Source: Shewanella baltica (GTDB taxonomy: Bacteria; Pseudomonadota; Gammaproteobacteria; Enterobacterales; Shewanellaceae). Taken from it: DNA of 64,000 bases. Both the position numbers and the translations under genes were made by a program. The notes under the pieces were generated by a model. That model worked only from the letters and a program-made list of their open reading frames with translations, was not told the origin of the DNA and did no database searches. The stretch spans positions 868,001 through 932,000 of the forward strand of contig NZ_UGYM01000002.1 in assembly GCF_900456975.1 (NCBI RefSeq), written 5' to 3'. Shown here in pieces: positions 24,812 through 32,599 of this stretch. The stretch's first letter is position 1, and each line of letters starts with the position of its first letter.

Positions 24812-25435
24812 TCAGGACTCATCATTGCGCGGAAAGTTAGCTAGCACTAGCTCGGCGACTTTGCGTAATTCATTCGGGCAAATCCCACTGGTCGCTTGTA
24901 CGGCCATGCCTTGCAATACTGTGCCGACATAACGGGCAAGCAGTAACGGCTCGGCATCTGCGGGCAAATCCCCTTCATCTTTGGCGCGTTGCAATCTTTC
25001 GCACAGAGCGATTTCACCGTCGCGGCGACGATTAATCAAAGTGTCTTTAATCGCTTGCCCTGCTTCACTGCAGGTTAATGCCCCTTGAACAATCAAACAT
25101 CCCTGCGGATGGCTTTTATCCACCAAGGAGCTCGCGGCCCCGAGCAGCATTGACTCGACCACTAAATAGGCGGTTTTTTGCTCCAGCGCGGGATAGAAAA
25201 ACGCACAGGGGCGTTGTTCATATAATTCTATCGCTTTGAGAAATAACTGTTCTTTATTGCCGAAGGCGGCATAAAGGCTTGGCTTATTAATGCCCATAGC
25301 TTGGGTTAAATCGGTTAACGATGTACCTTCAAAACCTTTGCGCCAGAAGACTTCTAAGGCTTTGGCTAATGCATCGTCAGTGTCGAAGGCACGTGGGCGA
25401 CCTACACAGGGCGTCGGGGTGACGGTTGACATCAT
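24812..25435 (-). CDS. TetR-family repressor of adjacent RND pump
   Basis: This is a TetR regulator of about 207 residues. The DNA-binding helix-turn-helix lies in ALAKALEVFWRKGFEGTSLTDLTQAMGINKPSLYAAFGNKEQLF, and the ligand domain fills the rest. The start at 25435 (ATG ATG) follows GAGGAG; the longer TTG frame at 25447 would start inside that site. It is divergent from an RND pump operon, and the gap carries three TACC-N4-GGTA-like boxes, which suggests that it represses the pump and itself until a drug or metabolite binds. Confidence 0.9.
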   Translation of the reverse strand: MMSTVTPTPCVGRPRAFDTDDALAKALEVFWRKGFEGTSLTDLTQAMGINKPSLYAAFGNKEQLFLKAIELYEQRPCAFFYPALEQKTAYLVVESMLLGAASSLVDKSHPQGCLIVQGALTCSEAGQAIKDTLINRRRDGEIALCERLQRAKDEGDLPADAEPLLLARYVGTVLQGMAVQATSGICPNELRKVAELVLANFPRNDES

Positions 25436-25687
25436 TAGGCTCCTCAATTCTCAATTGCCCCTAGGATAGACATGGGTTTAGTCCGTGTCCAGCCACACTT
25501 GCTGACTGATGACCGACTAAGGGGATTTGTCTACTTAGTCATTCAAGCTGTCACCTAAGTTCAGCATTCAATCCGTGTCAGTCAGTGTTCGCCTCAATAT
25601 TCATAAAAATGCGTTGAAGATCAAACTTGTGGCTTTCCGCCTAAGGGCGCATTGCAAAGTGAAGGTTAGTGCGCGCCTTTAATTTAA

Positions 25688-25772
25688 TACCGATCGGTAC
25701 ATAAATTTGTTGACAGAGTCATTTTACGCTATATATTACCGTCCAGTACAGAATATTTTTTACCAGTCGGTA
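25688..25772 (+). promoter_or_regulatory. RND pump promoter with three TetR-operator-like palindromes
   Basis: TTGACA (25710-25715), 16 bases, then TATATT (25732-25737) form a good sigma-70 promoter for the pump operon. Around it lie TACCGATCGGTA (25688-25699, perfect palindrome), TACCGTCCAGTA (25737-25748, degenerate) and TACCAGTCGGTA (25761-25772). Their position over and after the promoter fits repression by the divergent TetR protein. The rest of the 393-bp gap shows nothing else I can name. Confidence 0.75.
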
Positions 25773-25828
25773 TTTAAATGTGTGTGGTTCGAACAGCGTG
25801 ACATGCCCGCCACTTTGAGGATAGTAAT

Positions 25829-27067
25829 ATGAAGAGCAATAAACCCTTACGAATAATGATGTTAACGGCTGTGGCCGCTTTCGTTCTGTCTGCTTGTGGT
25901 GAGCAAACTGCGCAGCAGGGGCCAGCAACAAGTGCGCCTATGGTGGATGTCGCCCAAGTATTGCATGAGCGAGTGACCGAATGGGACGAGTTTACCGGCC
26001 GTTTACAGGCGCCAGAAAGTGTCACCCTTATCCCGCGTGTATCTGGATATATCGACTCAGTGAATTTTAAAGAAGGCGCCTTAGTGAAAAAAGGCGACGT
26101 GTTATTCCGCATCGACCCGAGCGTATTTGAAGTGGAAGTGGCCCGGTTAAAAGCAGATCTTGCTAGCGCACTCTCTGCAGAGCAACTGGCCACAAATGAC
26201 TTTGAACGAGCCCATAAATTGTTTGACCAAAAAGCGGTGTCTGCCGAGTTACTCGATACCCGTGAGTCAAACAAACGCCAGACCGCGGCTGCAGTGGCCT
26301 CGGTGAAAGCGGCACTGATGCGCGCCGAGCTTGATTTAGCTTATACCCAAGTGCAAGCGCCGATTGATGGTCGCGTGTCTTACGCGAATGTCACTGCGGG
26401 CAATTATGTTACTGCGGGGCAGAGTGTGCTGACCAGTCTAGTCTCTACCGCCAGCATGTATGCCTATTTCGATGTCGATGAGCAAACCTACCTTAAATAC
26501 GTGAAATTAACGGCCGAGAAGAAACGTAACGATCCCCGCGCTGGCGACAACCCTGTGTACATGGCTTTAGCCAATGAGCGTGATTATCAACATATCGGTA
26601 TGGTCGACTTTGTGGATAATGCGATGGATAAGCAAACCGGTACCATTCGCGTAAGAGCCTCTTTTGACAATGAAGACAATAGGTTATTGCCTGGCTTGTT
26701 TGCTCGTCTTCGCACCGCAGGTAGTGGCGCTTATGAAGGTATCTTGATTGACGATAAAGCCGTTGGTACAGATCTGAACAATAAGTTTGTGTTAGTGGTG
26801 GGCGCCGATGGTTTAGTTGAATATCGCGGCGTGACCTTAGGTGAGAAAGTCCAAGGACTGCGCATCGTGACCCAAGGTTTAATGGCCGAAGACAAGATCG
26901 TCGTCAACGGTATGCAGCGCGTGCGTCCTAAGATGCAAATTGATCCGCACATGGTTGAAATGGTCGACAGCGACAAGCTCGAAGCATTACGCCAAGCCCA
27001 GTTAATCCTAGATAAAAACCAAGATACTTTGACGGCGCAAGCGGTCGAAACGGCTAGCCGCGGTTAA
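25829..27067 (+). CDS. RND efflux periplasmic adaptor (AcrA/MexE type), lipoprotein
   Basis: This 412-residue membrane fusion protein has a lipoprotein signal ending LSAC (Cys23). It then has the barrel-sandwich/lipoyl half MVDVAQVLHERVTEWDEFTGRLQAPESVTLIPRVSGYIDSV, an alpha-hairpin at about 95-165, the returning lipoyl segment, a beta-barrel and a membrane-proximal domain. It bridges the inner-membrane pump to an outer-membrane channel. The start follows GAGGATAG. The pump gene begins 13 bases after its stop. No outer-membrane channel gene is present, so a TolC-like protein encoded elsewhere must be used. Confidence 0.94.
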   Translation: MKSNKPLRIMMLTAVAAFVLSACGEQTAQQGPATSAPMVDVAQVLHERVTEWDEFTGRLQAPESVTLIPRVSGYIDSVNFKEGALVKKGDVLFRIDPSVFEVEVARLKADLASALSAEQLATNDFERAHKLFDQKAVSAELLDTRESNKRQTAAAVASVKAALMRAELDLAYTQVQAPIDGRVSYANVTAGNYVTAGQSVLTSLVSTASMYAYFDVDEQTYLKYVKLTAEKKRNDPRAGDNPVYMALANERDYQHIGMVDFVDNAMDKQTGTIRVRASFDNEDNRLLPGLFARLRTAGSGAYEGILIDDKAVGTDLNNKFVLVVGADGLVEYRGVTLGEKVQGLRIVTQGLMAEDKIVVNGMQRVRPKMQIDPHMVEMVDSDKLEALRQAQLILDKNQDTLTAQAVETASRG

Positions 27068-27080
27068 GGAATAGAACACC

Positions 27081-30000
27081 ATGTTATCGCAGTTTTTTAT
27101 TAAAAGACCGATATTTGCAGCCGTACTCTCACTGCTGTTTTTTATCACAGGGGCGATTGCCGTTTGGCAACTGCCGATCACTGAATACCCTGAGGTTGTG
27201 CCGCCCACAGTCGTGGTGACCGCTAACTACCCTGGCGCTAATCCTAAAGTGATTGCCGAAACAGTGGCTTCGCCGCTGGAGCAGGAAATCAACGGCGTCG
27301 AAGACATGTTGTACATGTCATCGCAAGCGACGTCCGATGGACGCATGACCTTGACTATCACCTTTGCCATTGGCACGGATGTGGACAGGGCGCAAACCCA
27401 AGTGCAGAGCCGAGTCGATCGCGCTATGCCGCGTCTGCCGCAGGAAGTGCAACGCTTAGGCATAGTCACCGAAAAGTCATCGCCGGACTTGACCATGGTG
27501 GTTCATTTGCTGTCACCGGATAACCGTTATGACATGTTGTATTTGTCTAACTATGCGGCGCTGAACGTTAAAGACGAGCTCGCACGGATTAAAGGTGTGG
27601 GCGCGGTACGCTTGTTTGGTGCAGGGGAATACAGCCTGCGTATTTGGCTCGACCCGAATAAAGTCTCGGCTCTGGGTTTATCACCTGCGGACATTATTGC
27701 TGCCGTGCGCGAGCAAAACCAACAGGCGGCAGCGGGCAGTTTAGGTGCTCAACCAAGTGGTAGTGCTGACTTCCAACTCTTAATTAACGTGAAAGGCCGT
27801 TTAACTGAACTGTCTGAATTTGAAGATATCATCATCAAAGTCGGCCAAAACGGTGAAGTGAATCGTTTGAAGGATGTGGCTCGTATCGAGCTGGGTGCGA
27901 CAAGCTATGCGCTGCGCTCACTGCTGGATAACAAAGATGCAGTGGCGATTCCAGTGTTTCAAGCATCGGGTTCAAATGCGATTCAGATTTCCGATGATGT
28001 GCGCGCCAAAATGGCTGAATTGTCTAAAGGATTCCCTGAAGGATTAACGTACGAAATTGTTTACGACCCAACCGTGTTCGTGCGCGGCTCGATTGAGGCG
28101 GTGATGAAAACCTTGCTTGAAGCCGTGTTGCTGGTGGTGTTAGTGGTAGTGCTGTTCTTGCAAACGTGGCGCGCCTCAATTATTCCGCTGGTGGCTGTGC
28201 CTGTATCATTAGTTGGTACCTTTGCCTTTATGCATTTGCTCGGCTTCTCGCTTAACGCACTGTCGCTGTTTGGACTCGTGCTCGCCATCGGGATTGTGGT
28301 GGACGATGCAATTGTGGTGGTCGAAAACGTCGAGCGTAATATTGTCGCTGGTTTAAGCCCAGTTGCTGCAACGCAAAAGGCGATGAAAGAAGTGACTGGT
28401 CCGATTGTGGCAACCACCTTAGTGCTGGCGGCGGTATTTATTCCTACGGCGTTTATGAGTGGTTTAACCGGGCAGTTCTATAAACAGTTTGCCTTGACTA
28501 TTACTATTTCGACCTTTATTTCGGCGATTAACTCACTCACTTTGAGTCCGGCATTGTCCGCGTTATTGCTCAAGAGCCATGATGCGCCGAAGGATGGTTT
28601 AACCCGTCTAATGGACAAGTTACTCGGTGGTTGGTTGTTCATGCCTTTTAACCGCTTATTTAGCCGTGCATCCGATGGCTATGGTTGGTTAGTGCGTAAA
28701 GTGATCCGTTTTGGCGGCATTATCGGCCTAGTGTATTTAGGGATGGTAGCGCTAACGGGCGTGCAATTTGCTCATACACCAACGGGTTATGTACCGGGTC
28801 AAGATAAACAGTATTTAGTGGCGTTTGCTCAGTTGCCCGATGCGGCATCCCTTGAACGTACCGATACCGTGATCAAAAAGATGTCTGAGATTGCCCTTAA
28901 TCATCCAGGTGTGGCGCACTCTATTGCCTTCCCAGGCCTTAGCATCAACGGTTTTACTAATAGCCCTAACTCAGGCGTGGTGTTTGTCGCGCTTGATGAT
29001 TTTGAATTGCGTAAGAGTCCAGCGCTGTCGGCGAATGCCATTGCTGGACAATTGAATAAAGAGTTTGCTGGTATTCAAGACGCATTTATTGCCATCTTCC
29101 CGCCGCCACCTGTGCAAGGCCTCGGCACTATAGGAGGGTTCCGTCTGCAAATTCAAGACAGAGCCAACCTTGGTTATGAGGCCTTGTATCAGGTGACCCA
29201 ACAAGTGATGTACAAGGCGTGGGCCGATCCTCAATTAGCCGGAATTTTCTCTAGCTATCAGGTGAACGTGCCACAACTTGAACTGGATATTGATCGAACT
29301 AAAGCGAAACAGCAGGCAGTGTCGCTCGATCAAATCTTCCAGACATTACAAACCTATATGGGCTCGACCTATGTCAACGATTTCAATCGTTTCGGTCGAA
29401 CCTATCAGGTGAATATGCAAGCCGATGAGGCATTCCGTCAAAGCCCGCAGCAGATAAGTCAGCTGAAGGTGCCGAATCTGAATGGTGATATGATCCCGCT
29501 AGGGTCGTTCATCAACGTCAGCCAAAGCTCAGGCCCAGACAGAGTGATGCACTATAACGGCTTTACGACCGCTGAAATCAACGGTGGCCCAGCAGCAGGT
29601 GTGAGTACCGGCCAAGCGCAGGCAGCGATTGAGAAAATCCTCGCCGAGACGCTGCCAAATGGTATGACCTACGAGTGGACTGAGTTGACCTATCAGCAAA
29701 TCTTAGCAGGCAATACGGGCTTGTTAGTCTTCCCGCTGGTGATCTTACTGGTGTTCATGGTGCTCGCAGCCCAGTACGAGAGCTTAAGCTTGCCATTGGC
29801 GATTATCTTAATCATTCCAATGACCTTGCTCTCAGCCCTCAGTGGAGTGTTAATTTACGGTGGTGACAACAATATCTTCACCCAAATTGGCCTGATAGTG
29901 CTGGTGGGACTCGCGACTAAGAACGCTATCTTGATTGTCGAGTTCGCCAAGGAGAAACAAGATCACGGTATGGCACCTATGGATGCGATATTAGAGGCAG

Positions 30001-30239
30001 CAAGATTACGTTTACGTCCTATCTTGATGACTTCCATCGCTTTTATTATGGGAGTCGTGCCTATGGTGTTCTCCACTGGCGCTGGCGCCGAGATGCGTCA
30101 AGCCATGGGCGTAGCAGTATTCGCCGGCATGATTGGGGTGACTGTGTTTGGTCTTATCCTAACGCCATTGTTCTACTACGCACTGGCAAAGCGAGGCAGT
30201 AAAAAAGCCGAAGAGCATAAAGAGCTAACCGTCAGTTAA
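27081..30239 (+). CDS. RND multidrug efflux pump, inner-membrane HAE1 transporter
   Basis: This 1052-residue proton-driven exporter starts MLSQFFIKRPIFAAVLSLLFFITGAIAVWQLPITEYPEVVPP, as in MexF/AcrB-type pumps. It has 12 membrane helices with two large periplasmic loops. The proton relay pair is in GIVVDDAIVVVENVERN (helix 4) and the relay lysine in GLATKNAILIVEFAKE (helix 10). It resembles the MexF branch by eye. It forms a two-gene operon with the adaptor under the TetR-type promoter and ends at the terminator at 30271-30298. Confidence 0.95.
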   Translation: MLSQFFIKRPIFAAVLSLLFFITGAIAVWQLPITEYPEVVPPTVVVTANYPGANPKVIAETVASPLEQEINGVEDMLYMSSQATSDGRMTLTITFAIGTDVDRAQTQVQSRVDRAMPRLPQEVQRLGIVTEKSSPDLTMVVHLLSPDNRYDMLYLSNYAALNVKDELARIKGVGAVRLFGAGEYSLRIWLDPNKVSALGLSPADIIAAVREQNQQAAAGSLGAQPSGSADFQLLINVKGRLTELSEFEDIIIKVGQNGEVNRLKDVARIELGATSYALRSLLDNKDAVAIPVFQASGSNAIQISDDVRAKMAELSKGFPEGLTYEIVYDPTVFVRGSIEAVMKTLLEAVLLVVLVVVLFLQTWRASIIPLVAVPVSLVGTFAFMHLLGFSLNALSLFGLVLAIGIVVDDAIVVVENVERNIVAGLSPVAATQKAMKEVTGPIVATTLVLAAVFIPTAFMSGLTGQFYKQFALTITISTFISAINSLTLSPALSALLLKSHDAPKDGLTRLMDKLLGGWLFMPFNRLFSRASDGYGWLVRKVIRFGGIIGLVYLGMVALTGVQFAHTPTGYVPGQDKQYLVAFAQLPDAASLERTDTVIKKMSEIALNHPGVAHSIAFPGLSINGFTNSPNSGVVFVALDDFELRKSPALSANAIAGQLNKEFAGIQDAFIAIFPPPPVQGLGTIGGFRLQIQDRANLGYEALYQVTQQVMYKAWADPQLAGIFSSYQVNVPQLELDIDRTKAKQQAVSLDQIFQTLQTYMGSTYVNDFNRFGRTYQVNMQADEAFRQSPQQISQLKVPNLNGDMIPLGSFINVSQSSGPDRVMHYNGFTTAEINGGPAAGVSTGQAQAAIEKILAETLPNGMTYEWTELTYQQILAGNTGLLVFPLVILLVFMVLAAQYESLSLPLAIILIIPMTLLSALSGVLIYGGDNNIFTQIGLIVLVGLATKNAILIVEFAKEKQDHGMAPMDAILEAARLRLRPILMTSIAFIMGVVPMVFSTGAGAEMRQAMGVAVFAGMIGVTVFGLILTPLFYYALAKRGSKKAEEHKELTVS

Positions 30240-30270
30240 GCTTGTTTCCCGCGATGGATAAATGCGTAAA

Positions 30271-30298
30271 AAAAGGCCTACATCAAGTAGGCCTTTTT
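30271..30298 (+). terminator. Rho-independent terminator of the RND operon
   Basis: AAAAGGCCTA and TAGGCCTTTTT pair perfectly around CATCAAG, giving a short GC stem with flanking A/T runs. Confidence 0.9.
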
Positions 30299-30370
30299 GT
30301 TTGTTCGCGGCGAAAATCATTAGCGTTGACTATAGTTTAATCAGAGTAAAAGGATGATTGGACAATTGTA

Positions 30371-31675
30371 ATGGACACTTTTCAACCCCATGAACTAAAA
30401 GTGAAAATTGATGTAAGACATGCTTTATTAGCCGTAGCTAAAGCATTAGATTTTGTGGGCGTTGATGACTTACATCATGGGCACAGGGTCGCGTATATGG
30501 CCTATGAATGTGCCTCGGTGTTAAATTGGCCCGATGATAAGAAGCAGTTTGCCTATTTTGCTGGGCTAATTCATGACTGTGGTGTGTCTTCATCGGAGGA
30601 ACATTTGCGTCTACTCAAGCTGATGCAGCCAGAGGGTGCCAACTCCCATTGCGAACGTGGCTATCAAGCTTTAGTAAAGTGTCCACTATTGGATAAGTTT
30701 GCAGCCTCAGTGCGCTATCATCATACCCCATGGATAGAGAGTCAGAGCCTCGTGTTGTCAGCGTTTGAGCGAGATATTGCTGCACTGATTTTTCTGGCAG
30801 ACCGTACAGACTTTTTACGCGCTCGATATACTCAAGGTTATCATGAGGAACTCATCACTTTGCATGAGAGCTTAGTGGCTGAAAATTTAAGGGTGCACAG
30901 TGGCAGTTTATTTGAACCGAATATGGTTGAGGCTATGTGCCAACTGGTTAATAAAGATGGCTTTTGGTACAGCATGGACGTCAATAGCATAGAGCAGATG
31001 GCTGTTGATTTTGAGATAAACCATTTTTATGACAAAGAGTTAGATCTCGACGGCGTTATTCAACTGGCTAGATTTCTCGCAAAAATAGTCGATGCTAAAA
31101 GTCCTTTTACTTTCCATCATTCCGATAAAGTGGCCTTGCTCGCAAAACTGGTTGCCCTCGATTGTGGCGTGCCAGCTCTCGATGCCGAGTTGTTATATGT
31201 CGCCGGTTTATTACACGATGTCGGCAAACTTAAAACCCCCGATGCGTTATTACACAAAGAAGGCAAGTTAACGAAAGAAGAATATTCCATCGTAAAACGC
31301 CACACAGTCGATACCGAAAACACCCTGAAATGTTTTTTCCCAAAATCAGTGATTGGTGAATGGGCTTCAAACCACCATGAACGTCTCGATGGTTCAGGTT
31401 ATCCCTTTAGCAAGCGGCAGGAAGAGTTAGATTTACCATCACGAGTTTTGGCTATCGTCGATGTATTCCAAGCACTCACGCAGAAACGGCCTTATCGGGG
31501 CTCATTGAAACTGACAGAAGTCTTTGAAATTATGGCTCCTATGGTTGAGCAAGGTAAGTTGGACTCGTATGTCTATGGTGTGTTGCAAGCTGATGCCGAT
31601 AGTTTTTATCAGTTATCTACCCAAGAATATAATGAAATGGAATTGCCAGCGTTGAGTCAGCATGGCTCGATTTAA
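30371..31675 (+). CDS. HD-GYP-type phosphohydrolase with two HD domains
   Basis: This 434-residue protein carries an N-terminal HD domain (about 35-165, with GHRVAYMAYEC and FAGLIHDCGVS) and a C-terminal HD-GYP domain (about 235-400). The latter shows HSDKVALLAKL, AGLLHDVGKLKTPDALL, KRHTVDTENTL, NHHERLDGSGYP and DVFQALTQKRPYRGSL. HD-GYP enzymes degrade c-di-GMP fully to GMP. All metal ligands appear to be present in the second domain, so activity is plausible; the first may be a sensory or dimerising module. The start is ATG 30371. Upstream is the RND terminator; downstream is a 246-bp gap. Confidence 0.88.
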   Translation: MDTFQPHELKVKIDVRHALLAVAKALDFVGVDDLHHGHRVAYMAYECASVLNWPDDKKQFAYFAGLIHDCGVSSSEEHLRLLKLMQPEGANSHCERGYQALVKCPLLDKFAASVRYHHTPWIESQSLVLSAFERDIAALIFLADRTDFLRARYTQGYHEELITLHESLVAENLRVHSGSLFEPNMVEAMCQLVNKDGFWYSMDVNSIEQMAVDFEINHFYDKELDLDGVIQLARFLAKIVDAKSPFTFHHSDKVALLAKLVALDCGVPALDAELLYVAGLLHDVGKLKTPDALLHKEGKLTKEEYSIVKRHTVDTENTLKCFFPKSVIGEWASNHHERLDGSGYPFSKRQEELDLPSRVLAIVDVFQALTQKRPYRGSLKLTEVFEIMAPMVEQGKLDSYVYGVLQADADSFYQLSTQEYNEMELPALSQHGSI

Positions 31676-31921
31676 ACGCTTGTGGTTATCCGTGCTTGAA
31701 ATGTGTATATGATGTTGTTTATCCATTATTTGTGGTCACTTTCGTGCGTAATGGCAGTTGGACGATTAGAATGATTACTGTTTTGGCGCTCTTCTATAGG
31801 TTCCAATGGAATATTCGATATATTAGTGATGTACAATGCTAGACGAATAAAAATAGTTTGTTTTACGCCGTACTCAGCTAAGGTACTTGTTGACCTTGCA
31901 TCACTATGCCCGAGGTAACTG

Positions 31922-32599
31922 ATGATCTTAAATCGCGCTTTATTTGCTCTAGTTCTGAGTGTTTCTGCCTCTCTGACGCCTCAAGTCATGGCCGCTGAGC
32001 TCAATATTAAGCTGGTGGATTTACAGCAGCAGGTGATTGCCGATACTGTCGTGGAGTTGATCCCGGCAGTGATGCCCGATAAGGCTATGCCTGTTGGACA
32101 TTATGAAATGTCACAAAAAAATCGAACCTTTATCCCTTTTGTGTTGGCGGTCCCTAAGGGCGCCAAGGTAGATTTTCCTAACCTAGATCGCACTCGTCAC
32201 CATGTGTATTCCTTTTCCGAGGCGAAACCTTTCGAACTTAAACTGTATGTGGGTCAAGCCGAAGCGCCGATCCTGTTCGATAAACCCGGCTTAGTCGCAC
32301 TTGGCTGCAATATTCACGATTATATGCAGGCATTTATCTATGTGGCGGATAGCCCAATTGTTGCGGTGACGGACGAAAAAGGTGAGTTCCAGTTTAAGGA
32401 TCTTGCGGCCGGTCAATATAAAGTCAAACTCTGGCATCCCTGGCAGAAGGCAGCCTCCGAGCCGACTGAGCTAATGCTAACCTCTGGCGTGAATCAACTC
32501 AGTTTGTCCTTAGACATTGAACGCCAAGCTAAACCGTCAGCCCCGCCAGCGGGATTTGGCCACTACGATGCTCAAGGCAAGCCATTACATGCTAAATAG
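31922..32599 (+). CDS. Periplasmic cupredoxin-like (methylamine-utilization-type) copper protein
   Basis: This 225-residue exported protein has a signal peptide ending near VMAAEL (about residue 25). It then has a beta domain with a likely type-1 copper site (His93/His94 in TRHHVYSF, and Cys129, His132, Met135 in GCNIHDYM) and a C-terminal beta-sandwich/carboxypeptidase-regulatory-like segment (EKGEFQFKDLAAGQYKVKLWHP). Proteins of this type are often labelled methylamine utilization proteins, but no methylamine dehydrogenase genes are nearby. GAGGTAACTG precedes the ATG. It is the first gene of a four-gene operon and overlaps the next by a few bases. The role is probably redox or copper sensing for the downstream phosphodiesterase (inference). 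Confidence 0.85.
   Translation: MILNRALFALVLSVSASLTPQVMAAELNIKLVDLQQQVIADTVVELIPAVMPDKAMPVGHYEMSQKNRTFIPFVLAVPKGAKVDFPNLDRTRHHVYSFSEAKPFELKLYVGQAEAPILFDKPGLVALGCNIHDYMQAFIYVADSPIVAVTDEKGEFQFKDLAAGQYKVKLWHPWQKAASEPTELMLTSGVNQLSLSLDIERQAKPSAPPAGFGHYDAQGKPLHAK

Noticed and set aside
25774..26274. 166-codon minus-strand frame
   Set aside because: It is antisense to the RND adaptor gene and covers its promoter; no recognisable features.
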